Source: Notolepis coatsorum
Taxonomy: Eukaryota; Chordata; Actinopteri; Aulopiformes; Paralepididae
Assembly: GCA_963971535.1 (NCBI GenBank)
Contig: OZ020589.1
Span: 49,953,192-50,017,191, forward strand
Direction of reading: 5' to 3'
Length of the DNA: 64,000 nt
The notes under the pieces were generated by a model that had not been told where the DNA came from, made no database searches, and saw only the letters and a program-made list of their open reading frames with translations. The translations under genes and the position numbers were made by a program. This document shows, in pieces, positions 46,899 through 58,488 of the stretch; position 1 is the stretch's first letter, and every line of letters begins with the position of its first letter.

Positions 46899-47466
46899 TG
46901 ATAGATTAGTTCATTGATGCCTGGTAAAATCTCATATCTGCTTGTGTAGGCTGCACCCTGCTCTCTCTGTGTCTCCCTTTGTGCTTGTGGCGTGACCTGA
47001 TGACCTCTGGCTGAAGGCTCCTTCCACACACAGGGCCGGCTCCCTCCTCACACACATGCACGCGCACACGCACACACACTCACGTGCACATGCACACACT
47101 CACACGCGCACAAGCTGTCACGCCTTTGATTGATGGAGATGTTGTTCCGAGAAGGGGTCTTCTACATCTGGAACCAATTAGCCCCCCTTCTTCTGACCAA
47201 GTACACACACACACACACACACACTCACACACACACACACCCCTCCCCTCCTCTCTGTATAAATGACATGTACTGTGATGTATTCTCCCCTTCTTTTTCT
47301 GATGCTGGCGAGGAGCGGAGCCCATATGGGCTGCGGGGTGACTGTCTTCTTCTCTGATGAATAAAAGCTCCGTTTGAGAAATACTCTGTCTTCCGCTTCG
47401 TCTTTCGGCCGACTGGTCCACTGGCAAATCAATTAAGAATTCACGAGGGATAGGAAATCCCTAACA
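46899..47466 (+). repeat. Solo LTR, 568 bp, in a TTAA MITE
   Basis: It begins TGATAGATTAG and ends CCCTAACA, with ATTG duplicated at 46895-46898 and 47467-47470. Polyadenylation signal AATAAA at about 47361. Uninterrupted relatives read ttaaattgtattgct. No internal retroviral sequence remains, so it arose by LTR-LTR recombination. A 4-bp duplication suits Gypsy or retrovirus-like elements. Confidence 0.82.
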
Positions 47467-47906
47467 ATTGTATTGCTAAATTGACATTACTATGGCCCAT
47501 TCAACATCGATTATCTATCGTTCAGGATGTAGGAACGTTATACTTTTTCATTCATAGATTCTTCCAAAAATACCTTCTAGAATATAAGTATGTTTTTATC
47601 GTTTTCTGCAGTAATTCATAGAACATGAGTTATAGGCATAAACGCATATATAGATTATCAACTGCCGTTTATTCCCGATACACGCTATATTAAAAAATGC
47701 AACTGTATATGATCCTATACGTTATGCGTCATCATGCGCGGATGAAAGGGGGGGGGGGGGGGGTCGTTTATAATTCCGTGATCGTCAGTAAATGCTTTAT
47801 GTAGTATGGGTGATATATTGATCAGATCGGTTTGCAGTGAAAATAATAAACAATTGGGCTGAAAATAGCGGCATCGTCCTCTTACCGTGCGTCAATGAGA
47901 CTGGCG

Positions 47907-48832
47907 GCGTGAATACTTTCGGCAACCCACTTGTCCTTCCGCATTGCTCTGATTGGCCGAGCGCGCGCATGCACATGAGCCGCGACGGGCTCCTCAGCCA
48001 GGCAGGAATACTAAACTCCGCTTAAGCTCCAGGAGAGAGGAGAGAGGCTGAAAACCCGCAGTTCTTGCCCGACTGATGGGAGCCGAATCCCGGATCAGAT
48101 TTTTCTGATGAATACCCCCAAAACATGGAGGTCCCGAACACAATTTATACAAATGGAAGTATTGATTACCCCGTAACGAATCATTAAAAAAATATACGTT
48201 TCTTTACACATATGTTGGATTATGTAATTGGTTTGTCATGACAAACCAATAAAAAATCGCTACTATCAGGGTGAACGCTGTTGGTGCCCCACCCACTTCA
48301 ATGACAGAGCTCTCATATTTGCGAATGCATGAACTATATCTTAAATTATGGCTATGTGTCTAATATGGCCATCGCTTATCAATGACTTGTTTTGTTTACA
48401 TCAGGGTGAACGCTGTTGCGAATGACACATAGCCATAATTTAAGATATAGTTTATGCATTCGCAAATATGAGAGCTCTGTCATTCGCAACAGCGTTCACC
48501 CTGATGTAAACAAAACAAGACATTGATAAGCGACGCCAGTGGGTGGTGGCACCAACAGCGTTCACCCTGATGTAAAGTAGCGATTTTTTATTGGTTTGTC
48601 ATGACAAACCAATTACATAATCCAACATATGTGTAAAGGCACAACATATTCCAGTTAACAGTATATTTTTTTAATGATTCGTTACGGCGAAATCAATACT
48701 TCCATTTGTATAAATTGCGGTAAGCCGAGCTTATTATTCCTGCCTTTCTGAGGAGCCCGTCGCGGCTCATGCGCGCGCTCGGCCAATCAGAGCAATGCGG
48801 AAGGACAAGTGGGTTGCCGAAATTATTCACGC
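47907..48832. mobile_element. Foldback element with 9-bp target duplication (MULE-like), family B
   Basis: The arms begin GCGTGAATA at 47907 and end with its inverse at 48832. AGACTGGCG is duplicated at 47898-47906 and 48833-48841. The arms match for hundreds of bases (ggcaacccacttgtccttcc; attggccgagcgcgcgcatg; attggtttgtcatgacaaac). The centre holds a second palindrome (gcgaatgcatgaactatatc against gatatagtttatgcattcgc) and four copies of agggtgaacgctgttg in both orientations. There is no ORF for a transposase. Target size and foldback form suit Mutator-like elements. Confidence 0.82.
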
Positions 48833-48984
48833 AGACTGGCGGTGAAAGATCCCAGGTATAGGACGTCGATCACCTAGGTCCATTTCCGGTTTGTATGTCG
48901 CAATAAACGCCGAAATCATATCGATGCATTTAATCGACGGACACCTCCCACTTCCTGTTGTTCGAGTGTAACTCGCCCGATCAT

Positions 48985-48996
48985 CCACCAGGCGGC
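48985..48996 (+). promoter_or_regulatory. CTCF-like core, one mismatch
   Basis: The sequence is CCACCAGGCGGC: C replaces K at the ninth base. Confidence 0.4.
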
Positions 48997-49103
48997 GGTA
49001 TTGAGACGTCGTTTTTTTTAGCCGTAGGGTCCAGCTGCAGCGCCGGAGGTGTATATATGAATTATGAATGCCATGGCGGAAATTTTTTATATTTATCTCT
49101 ATC

Positions 49104-49826
49104 ACTGTACAGCATGGTCTGGTGGTATAAGCATGGTGGGCAATAACGTTTTAAAAGCGTTTCCGGCGGTGGATAAGAGAATCATTAAAGACTCCAGTCA
49201 CCCGAACAACTGCCTCTTCGAACTGCTGCGGTCAGGCAAGCGATACAGGAGTCTCAAGGCGAGCACAGAAAGACTCAGAAGTAGCTTCTATCCCCAGGCC
49301 ATCAGGCTGCTAAACGAACAATGAATGAACACTACACAACAACAACCACCAAACGCACATAGCACACACATCCACACGCACACACCCACTTTAAACAAAC
49401 ACACTGTAGCACCCACTCCACACACTTTATAGCACACACCCACTTTAAACAAACACACTGTAGCACCCACTCCCCACACTTTATATTTATGGATGAAGGA
49501 TTGCACTACAACTCGTACACCTTACTGTAAATTGTACCTAAAATTGTACCTCATCCCATTTCTGCTTTGCACTAGATAGTACTGTACATTAGTACACTGC
49601 ATAGTATTGTGTATTGTATATTATATGGTAACTCAGAACATTGTACATATGTCTATACCGAACACTGTGACCTCATTTTCTTCTTCTAAATTCATGCTAT
49701 ATTATGTTATTATGTTATTTGATACTATCTTGTCTAGCACAGTCTCTGGAGCGTAACAGTAAGAAGCATTTTGTATGAAAGTATTCTGTACTTCTGTATG
49801 ACAACTATTAAAGAACTTGAACTTGG
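49104..49826 (+). mobile_element. 5'-truncated CR1/Rex-like LINE 3' end, copy B
   Basis: 49170-49324 encodes RIIKDSSHPNNCLFELLRS and RYRSLKASTERLRSSFYPQA, then IRLLNEQ and a stop. The UTR carries CA-rich repeats, including a duplicated cacacccactttaaacaaac. It ends in actattaaagaacttgaactt near 49825. It cuts the MITE on its left. Confidence 0.75.
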
Positions 49827-50252
49827 ATGTGTATTTACCAAGCATCAAAGAAAAAAAAATAATAATGATCTATTACTATCTGCATACATTGCCCAACAAA
49901 GCCCACTATTGCCAGTACAACACCTGCAGCACACCTACTCTGCCAGCAAACCTTGTACTAGCCGATGCTACCCTCTTGTGTACGGTCGACGTCATGACAC
50001 CACTGACCAACAAACAAAATGGCCACCACGTAATGACGTCACCACACCGCTCAACGCACCATATCAACAAGCCAAATGCTAGCATCACGCGTTTGTTTGC
50101 AACGTGATTTCAAAACAACATTGCCACAGACACTCAAACTCACACACCGTACATCTCCCTTAAATCATAATTATCACACAGCAAACGACTACAACACCCG
50201 CCATGGAGCCCAACACTCTCACACATACACACAGGACAGAGTTAGTTATTCC
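49827..50252. other. No gene recognised; left flank of the duplication
   Basis: C/A-rich sequence. Its single occurrence shows that the duplication starts at 50253. Confidence 0.4.
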
Positions 50253-51559
50253 CAGTGATAACAAAACTACAAACCCCATCGCCACTTTACTGAAGTTGTT
50301 TCCAACACAACCCCTTTAACCTCCCACTTTATCAACGTTACATAACGCCAATGTACCCTCAGCGTCGCCAACACGACCTAAGTACTTTCACGCGTGTTTT
50401 CAACGCCGAATATATTTATCAATTAATTCATGCACAAATCAATAATTTTAACTACATGTAGACAAGCTCACCCGTCGCATCCCCGCAAGCGCACCTTGCC
50501 TTTGCCGGACCCACAAAGCGAACGCCCTTGTCTATCACGTCCACACACTCCACTCATAATATTAATAACACAGCCACACCCGCACATTACACACGGCATT
50601 AACCGTTCCTATTAGAATTCACGTCATCCATATACTCGCACGCAAAGTAAGACAGTGCTGCACAGCCAAGCTAACCGGAAGTTAGCCCGCCCGTCTTCTT
50701 CTACGCCTTAATTGCGCGATTTACTATGAGTGCCAGTCCTCCCAGCTTTATACAAAAATACAACGTTTTTGCCGCAACAATTAACCACTTTTGTAACATC
50801 TAACTCCGCGATCGGATTTAACGCTCCACGTCATCAATATCATAACTCCCATCACGTCCAATTACAATTTTTACTAGACTTTTCCATCATACTTAATTTT
50901 ATCACACAAAATATCAGCTAATCGTTAGCCAGCATATCCGGCTCTGATGTGCGATTATTGAGTCCGGTAAAGAGTCGTCCATTTCTGTCCGGTCAGCGCA
51001 GGGCTTTTCAACGAACCCTTCTTACTTCTAAATCTAAATAACTTTTAAAATACGCATCTAATTAAACAAACGCTTTAAGTGCCAACTTCCACATTAACGT
51101 CTCCTCCGACGCATCTGAACATTTTAAACCGCCAGCTTTCCTAGGCTAAATCACATTTTAACCACTCTCGTTCCCATCTGTAGTGCTCTTCCTCGCCAAT
51201 TTTATCCCGGCCGAGATTAAATCGATACATTTAAACAAACCGTTTACATTGTGCCTCACATGTATAACATTCAAGGTCCTGACAGTACCGACTTCTCTAT
51301 GCATGGACAACCCCCAAGTGGGTTTTTCGGGTGTATTTGTCCATTCCAAATCTGACACAAATCCTCTCGTTTGCTCTAGGTCAAATCAAATCAAAATGTT
51401 CTCCTCTAATTCTGCGGTACTATCTGGCCTCATCGCCAGTGACGCCGTCCTAGCAGTTCGCTGAGCAGAAGTGCGCGCACGGATGTGCACACGCGCGCAC
51501 ACAAAAATGCTTTCACAACTTTCACTCTACTGTCGCGCTGTGCGCCAAGTACCCGGCAC
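50253..51559. other. Unassigned sequence upstream of the L2 (unit 1)
   Basis: No protein domain is seen. It contains cgcggatcgg-type short motifs and tcaaatcaaatcaaaatg near 51380. The same content lies at 55464-56774. Confidence 0.35.
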
Positions 51560-51981
51560 TTAGCGGAAGATGAGATGGCAACCTCCACCCTCCTTTCAGC
51601 CCTTGCAACCTCCTTCAACAAGCTCTGTCCTGCCCGCCGTTCCCCACCCAGTCCATGGCTGACAGATCCAGTGAGAGATCAAAGACAGGTCCTGAGAGCA
51701 GCTGAAAGGAAGTATAGAAAGTCACGCCTCACTGCTGACATCGACACATATCACAACCTCTTGTTAACATTCTCCAAAACCATCACTAATGCCAAAGCTT
51801 CTTTCTTCCACCATAGGATCGAGGCCTCTGCCAAGAATCTTCGCAAACTGCATGCTACCATGTCCTCCCTCCTCACTCCCCCCCCACCCCCCCCTCCCTC
51901 ATCTTTCTCTGCCGAAGACTTTGCGATCTTCTTTGAGGAAAAAGTGGAGAACATCCGCAGCTCCTTCTCCTAACCCCCACC

Positions 51982-53273
51982 GCGTGTACCACTTCCGCAA
52001 CGGATTTGATTTCCGGGGTTGGCCTGATTGGCCGCTAAGCCCACGCGACCCTACGCTGGCACGCCCCCCTTACCCCGCTTACACCTGAGAGTCACACACC
52101 AGCTTCTGTTTCACCTAACAGCACTATTGCTCCGTGATCATAGCCATCCATCTCTAAAGCTAACCACTATTTGTAAAAGCCACAACCACGTTACCATATG
52201 TAATAATGTAAATCATTGTGTTGTTGTACATATTGTGTACACCGTTAGAAGCTAACGCAGCTTAGCCTGGTAGCCAGCATGAATGCCCGATGTAGAAGGC
52301 ATAGACGCAGGTCGCTTGTTGGCCGGCATGAGTGCCCGATTTGGGGTGGTTCTCTCCTCTTTGTGTGCCATTGTCCTTGCGGGTGTTTTGCCGGGGGAGC
52401 TTGTGGACGCGACAATAGTGGTGGGCGTAGGGTGTTTGAGCTTGTAGTGCTAGTTAGCTCATAGCTACCCAGCTTGTTAGCCTTGTAGCCTAGTTAGCTC
52501 GCAGCTATCGTTAGCTTCTAACGCAACGGTGTATACCCGATTTAAAATGGTTCTCTCCTCCTTGTATACCCGCGTCCTCACAAGTATTCTGCCAGGGAAC
52601 TTATGGACATGACAATAGTATTTATAAGGTGTTTGATCATTGTGTCGTTGTACATATTGTGTATACACCGTTGCGTTAGAAGCTAACGATAGCTGCGAGC
52701 TAACTAGGCTACAAGGCTAACAAGCTGGGTAGCTATGAGCTAACTAGCGCTACAAGCTCAAACACCCTACGCCCACCACTATTGTCGCGTCCACAAGCTC
52801 CCCCGGCAAAACACCCGCAAGGACAAAGGCACACAAAGAGGAGAGAACCACCCCAAATCGGGCACTCATGCCGGCCAACAAGCGACCTGCGTCTATGCCT
52901 TCTACATCGGGCATTCATGCTGGCTACCAGGCTAAGCTGCGTTAGCTTCTAACGGTGTACACAATATGTACAACGACACAATGATAAGCTGCGTTAGCTT
53001 CTAACGGTGTACACAATATGTACAACGACACAATGATTTACATTATTACATATGGTAACGTGGTTGTGGCTTTTACAAATAGTGGTTAGCTTTAGAGATG
53101 GATGGCTATGATCACGGAGCAATAGTGCTGTTAGGTGAAACAGAAGCTGGTGTGTGGCTCTCAGGCGTAAGCGGGGTAAGGGGGGCGTGCCAGCGTAGGG
53201 TCACGTGGGCTTAGTGGCCAATCAGGCCAACCCCGGAAACGGAAATCAAATCCGTTGCGGAAGTGGTACACGC
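51982..53273. mobile_element. Foldback element with 9-bp target duplication (MULE-like), family A, unit 1
   Basis: The arms begin GCGTGTACCACTTCCGCAAC and end with its inverse. ACCCCCACC is duplicated at 51973-51981 and 53274-53282. Arms of more than 500 bp face each other around a 150-bp centre (about 52524-52676), which itself starts and ends with an inverted caacggtgtatac. The centre is a diverged partial copy of the arm. CGTTAGCTTCTAACG-type palindromes recur. A 52-bp piece near 52930-53036 is doubled on the right arm only. The matching reading frames on both strands (MNARCRRHRRRSLVGRHECP) reflect the symmetry, not a gene. Confidence 0.85.
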
Positions 53274-54316
53274 ACCCCCACCCATTCCAAATGCTGAATC
53301 GAGAACCTCATCCTTCACTCTGTCATCTTTCTCTCCCATTACAGAAGCAGAGACCCTGACACTGGTAACGTCCGACTACTTGCCAGCTGGACCAGCTACC
53401 CTCCCCACTCCTCCAGACCATAGCACCAGACATCCTCCCATTCCTAACGGCAACCATCAACTCCTCACTCAACTCGGGGGTGGTCCCCACCTCCCTAAAA
53501 CAAGCCAGAGTCACGCCGCTCATAAAAAAACCAACCCTGAACCCTACCGTCATAGGCAACTACCGTCCTGTCTCTCTTCTCTCCTTCCTTTCTAAAACAC
53601 TTGAACGTGCTGTATCCAACCAACTTACTGCTTATCTCTTACAGAATGACCTCCTAGACCCTAATCAGTCAGGCTTCAGGACTGGTCACTCCACAGAGAC
53701 AGCCCTCATTGCGGTCACAGAGGCACTTCACTTAGCAAAAGCGAAAGGCCTCTCCTCTGTCCTGATTATCCTAGATCTATCTGCAGCCTTCGACACAGTC
53801 AACCACCAGATCCTCCTTGCGGCCCTCGCAGGAATGGGAGTGGCTGGCTCTGCGCTGACATGGCTGTCATCATACCTCAATGACCGCTCCTACCAAGTGT
53901 CATGGAGAGGGACCCTGTCGGCCACCCGCCCCCTGCAGACGGGTGTCCCCCAGGGCTCAGTTTTAGGACCCCTTCTCTTCTCCCTCTACACTAAATCACT
54001 GGGTAACATTATAACGTCTCATGGCTTCTCCTACCATTGTTATGCCGACGATACTCAACTCTTCCTCTCCTTCCCTCCCTCAGATATCCACGTCTCTGAG
54101 CGGATCTCGGCCTGTCTGTCCGACATCTCCGCCTGGATGACGACCAACCACCTCAAACTGAACCTAAGCTAAACAGAATTGCTCCACCTGCCGGCCAAAT
54201 CCTCCCCCCTAACCGACCTTTCAATCACAGTCGAGAATGCAGCTGTGACTGCGTCCCCGACCGCCAAGAACCTTGGTGTTGTCCTCGACGACCAGTTGAA
54301 CTTCTCTGCTCACATC

Positions 54317-54967
54317 TGACAAATAATTACTAAATTCCACGTAGTGATTCTCCATAAAGCTACAGGAGACACTGATACATTTCACTAACACAAGCACAGC
54401 CCTCCCCCTACACACACCCCGGTACACACCACCAGATAAAGCCACATAAATTAACAGGATGCCACAAGCCGACTAATATATGGCCAGGTCATTCAGTGGT
54501 CACGAAGTCCAGTCACCATTAATCACGGATCGTTATCCTAGACACACACATGCACCAACTTACACGTAAATGTGCGTTACATGCACTCATGCTCGGCGGA
54601 CATACAGGCTGACCAATACACACAGACACACAACGTGCACGCAGGACTGAGACCACATACACACTGGACTATGGGATCGCTAATAAAGATCACCCCCACA
54701 GGGAAGGGGGGACTTCACTCTTTCTTCTTCTCTACTTGGACTGGACTGCACGGACGAGACATGCTGGACTGACTCACAATGACTTGACTTTTATACTTTC
54801 CTTTTATATACTCAACCGGCCGGTTGTAACAATCTTTAGATTTCAATTGTACCTTGCTAATTTACTTTTATGTTAAACTGTTTATAATAAATACCTTCAA
54901 AAGTGTTTCATCTCTTATATTTTTAAGTATAGTTTACAACTTTCACGTTTGAATCTAAAACGTGACA
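54317..54967 (+). repeat. Solo LTR, 651 bp, in L2 (unit 1)
   Basis: It begins TGACAAATAA and ends ACGTGACA. CATC is duplicated at 54313-54316 and 54968-54971 (up to CACATC if ends are drawn differently). It carries TATA-like ttttatatactc and the polyadenylation signal AATAAA (about 54886). The L2 frame runs from FSAHI on the left to TTRTCRFLL on the right. Confidence 0.82.
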
Positions 54968-55382
54968 CATCGCAGCGACGACCAGAACCTGCCGATTCCT
55001 CCTGAGCAACGTCAGAAGGATCCGCCCCTTCCTGACAAAAGAAGCCACCCAACTCCTCGTCCAATCAACAGTCATCTCCCGCCTCGACTACTGCAACGCA
55101 CTGCTTGCTGGCCTCCCGGCCACTGCCACTAAGCCTCTTCAACTCATTCAGAACGCAGCGGCCCGCCTGATCTCAAACCTACCGAAGTCGGCCCATGTCA
55201 CCCCACTTCTTAGGGACCTGCACTGGCTCCCCATTGCTGCACGAATCCGCTTCAAGGCCCTCGACCTAGCATACCGTGCGGCAAAGGGAACCGCTCCTGC
55301 CTACCTCCGGTCAATGGTCTCTAACTACACACCCTCAAGACCCCTACGCTCTGCATCTTCTGGCTGCCTCAGACCTACTCAA

Positions 55383-55463
55383 GAGTCTGCTCTTCCACAC
55401 AAACCATCATTGATCTAATTCTGACATCAGACCAGACCAAGATCTCTAGAAGTGGCGTGATAT
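55383..55463 (+). mobile_element. 5' stub of the CR1-superfamily LINE (unit 1)
   Basis: 81 bp identical to the start of the LINE at 60598. It encodes STQTIIDLILTSDQTKISRS of the endonuclease C-terminus. Its presence shows the duplication postdates the LINE insertion. Confidence 0.93.
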
Positions 55464-57196
55464 CAGTGATAACAAAACTACAAACCCCATCGCCACTTTA
55501 CTGAAGTTGTTTCCAACACAACCCCTTTAACCTCCCACTTTATCAACGTTACATAACGCCAATGTACCCTCAGCGTCGCCAACACGACCTAAGTACTTTC
55601 ACGCGTGTTTTCAACGCCGAATATATTTATCAATTAATTCATGCACAAATCAATAATTTTAACTACATGTAGACAAGCTCACCCGTTGCATCCCCGCAAG
55701 CGCACCTTGCCTTTGCCGGACCCACAAAGCGAACGCCCTTGTCTATCACGTCCACACACTCCACTCATAATATTAATAACACAGCCACACCCGCACATTA
55801 CACACGGCATTAACCGTTCCTATTAGAATTCACGTCATCCATATACTCGCACGCAAAGTAAGACAGTGCTGCACAGCCAAGCTAACCGGAAGTTAGCCTG
55901 CCCGTCTTCTTCTACGCCTTAATTGCGCGCTTTACTATGAGTGCCAGTCCTCCCAGCTTTATACAAAAATACAACGTTTTTGCCGCAACAATTAACCACT
56001 TTTGTAACATCTAACTCCGCGATCGGATTTAACGCTCCACGTCATCAATATCATAACTCCCATCACGTCCAATTACAATTTTTACCAGACTTTTCCATCA
56101 TACTTAATTTTATCACACAAAATATCAGCTAATCGTTAGCCAGCATATCCGGCTCTGATGTGCGATTATTGAGTCCGGTAAAGAGTCGTCCATTTCTGTC
56201 CGGTCAGCGCAGGGCTTTTCAACGAACCCTTCTTACTTCTAAATCTAAATAACTTTTAAAATACGCATCTAATTAAACAAACGCTTTAAGTGCCAACTTC
56301 CACATTAACGTCTCCTCCGACGCATCTGAACATTTTAAACCGCCAGCTTTCCTAGGCTAAATCACATTTTAACCACTCTCGTTCCCATCTGTAGTGCTCT
56401 TCCTCGCCAATTTTATCCCGGCCGAGATTAAATCGATACATTTAAACAAACCGTTTACATTGTGCCTCACATGTATAACATTCAAGGTCCTGACAGTACC
56501 GACTTCTCTATGCATGGACAAACCACCCCCAAGTGGGTTTTTCGGGTGTATTTGTCCATTCCAAATCTGACACAAATCCTCTCGTTTGCTCTAGGTCAAA
56601 TCAAATCAAAATGTTCTCCTCTAATTCTGCTGTACTATCTGGCCTCATCGCCAGTGACGCCGTCCTAGCAGTTCGCTGAGCAGAAGTGCGCGCACGGATG
56701 TGCACACGCGCGCACACAAAAATGCGTTCACAACTTTCACTCTACTGTCGCGCTGTGCGCCAAGTACCCGGCACTTACCGGAAGATGAGATGGCAACCTC
56801 CACCCTCCTTTCAGCCCTTGCAACCTCCTTCAACAAGCTCTGTCCTGCCCGCCGTTCCCCACCCAGTCCATGGCTGACAGATCCAGTGAGAGATCAAAGA
56901 CAGGTCCTGAGAGCAGCTGAAAGGAAGTATAGAAAGTCACGCCTCACTGCTGACATCGACACATATCACAACCTCTTGTTAACATTCTCCAAAACCATCA
57001 CTAATGCCAAAGCTTCTTTCTTCCACCATAGGATCGAGGCCTCTGCCAAGAATCTTCGCAAACTGCATGCTACCATGTCCTCCCTCCTCACTCCCCCCCC
57101 ACCCCCCCCTCCCTCATCTTTCTCTGCCGAAGACTTTGCGATCTTCTTTGAGGAAAAAGTGGAGAACATCCGCAGCTCCTTCTCCTAACCCCCACC

Positions 57197-58488
57197 GCGT
57201 GTACCACTTCCGCAACGGATTTGATTTCCGGGGTTGGCCTGATTGGCCGCTAAGCCCACGCGACCCTACGCTGGCACGCCCCCCTTACCCCGCTTACACC
57301 TGAGAGTCACACACCAGCTTCTGTTTCACCTAACAGCACTATTGCTCCGTGATCATAGCCATCCATCTCTAAAGCTAACCACTATTTGTAAAAGCCACAA
57401 CCACGTTACCATATGTAATAATGTAAATCATTGTGTCGTTGTACATATTGTGTACACCGTTAGAAGCTAACGCAGCTTAGCCTGGTAGCCAGCATGAATG
57501 CCCGATGTAGAAGGCATAGACGCAGGTCGCTTGTTGGCCGGCACGAGTGCCCGATTTGGGGTGGTTCTCTCCTCTTTGTGTGCCATTGTCCTTGCGGGTG
57601 TTTTGCCGGGGGAGCTTGTGGACGCGACAATAGTGGTGGGCGTAGGGTGTTTGAGCTTGTAGTGCTAGTTAGCTCATAGCTACCCAGCTTGTTAGCCTTG
57701 TAGCCTAGTTAGCTCGCAGCTATCGTTAGCTTCTAACGCAACGGTGTATACCCGATTTAAAATGGTTCTCTCCTCCTTGTATACCCGCGTCCTCACAAGT
57801 ATTCTGCCAAGGAACTTATGGACATGACAATAGTATTTATAAGGTGTTTGATCATTGTGTCGTTGTACATATTGTGTATACACCGTTGCGTTAGAAGCTA
57901 ACGATAGCTGCGAGCTAACTAGGCTACAAGGCTAACAAGCTGGGTAGCTATGAGCTAACTAGCGCTACAAGCTCAAACACCCTACGCCCACCACTATTGT
58001 CGCGTCCACAAGCTCCCCCGGCAAAACACCCGCAAGGACAAAGGCACACAAAGAGGAGAGAACCACCCCAAATCGGGCACTCATGCCGGCCAACAAGCGA
58101 CCTGCGTCTATGCCTTCTACATCGGGCATTCATGCTGGCTACCAGGCTAAGCTGCGTTAGCTTCTAACGGTGTACACAATATGTACAACGACACAATGAT
58201 AAGCTGCGTTAGCTTCTAACGGTGTACACAATATGTACAACGACACAATGATTTACATTATTACATATGGTAACGTGGTTGTGGCTTTTACAAATAGTGG
58301 TTAGCTTTAGAGATGGATGGCTATGATCACAGAGCAATAGTGCTGTTAGGTGAAACAGAAGCTGGTGTGTGGCTCTCAGGCGTAAGCGGGGTAAGGGGGG
58401 TGTGCCAGCGTAGGGTCACGTGGGCTTAGTGGCCAATCAGGCCAACCCCGGAAACGGAAATCAAATCCGTTGCGGAAGTGGTACACGC
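57197..58488. mobile_element. Foldback element, family A, unit 2
   Basis: Duplicate of 51982-53273, with the same ACCCCCACC target duplication (57188-57196 and 58489-58497). A few base changes, for example ggcacgagtg for ggcatgagtg, now make the two arms differ. Confidence 0.85.

Larger units (their letters stand above)
45852..49103 (+). mobile_element. TTAA MITE family member broken by three later insertions
   Basis: It starts TTAACACATTCCCTGCC at 45852 and continues in pieces 45852-45910, 46848-46898, 47467-47906 and 48833-49103, which together follow the family order. It is cut on the right by the LINE fragment at about 49104, so its own right TTAA is lost. The unbroken stretch 47680-47700 provides the empty site for 11807-12755. 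Confidence 0.85.
51560..55382 (+). pseudogene. L2/Maui-type LINE ORF, unit 1, broken by two insertions
   Basis: The coding runs in three pieces. 51560-51972: EDEMATSTLLSALATSFNKL, WLTDPVRDQRQVLRAAERKY, FSAEDFAIFFEEKVENIRSS. 53283-54316: linker and RT (NYRPVSLLSFLSKTLERAV, SGFRTGHSTETAL, LDLSAAFDTVNHQILLAAL, TGVPQGSVLGPLLFSLY, YADDTQLF). 54972-55382: C-terminus (SCRFLLSNVRRIRPFL, SRLDYCNALLAGLP, LHWLPIAARIRFKAL). A frame change near 53450 and a stop at 54170-54172 (KTELLHLP has become stop-TELLHLP) add to the breaks. The L2 family copies itself by target-primed reverse transcription. This copy is dead and lacks its 3' end, which in unit 2 lies at 63315-63682. Confidence 0.92.
50253..55463 (+). 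repeat. Direct tandem duplication, unit 1 (5.21 kb)
   Basis: It is near-identical to 55464-60677. By eye I count about fourteen single-base differences and one 4-bp indel (near 51308), roughly 0.3%. Unit 1 ends 81 bp into a LINE insertion, where it jumps back to the unit start (cgtgata|t|cagtgataac). A short GTGATA is shared at both breakpoints. Confidence 0.95.

Noticed and set aside
49906-50088. A short minus-strand ORF left of the duplication
   Set aside because: It is 60 codons, with no domain and no supporting context.
52279-52918. Matching 61-codon ORFs on opposite strands (MNARCRRH...)
   Set aside because: They are mirror images produced by the inverted arms of the foldback element, not independent genes.
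53263-53595. A 110-codon ORF in the L2 region as an independent gene
   Set aside because: It is the wrong frame of the L2 linker; the RT frame runs through the same bases.
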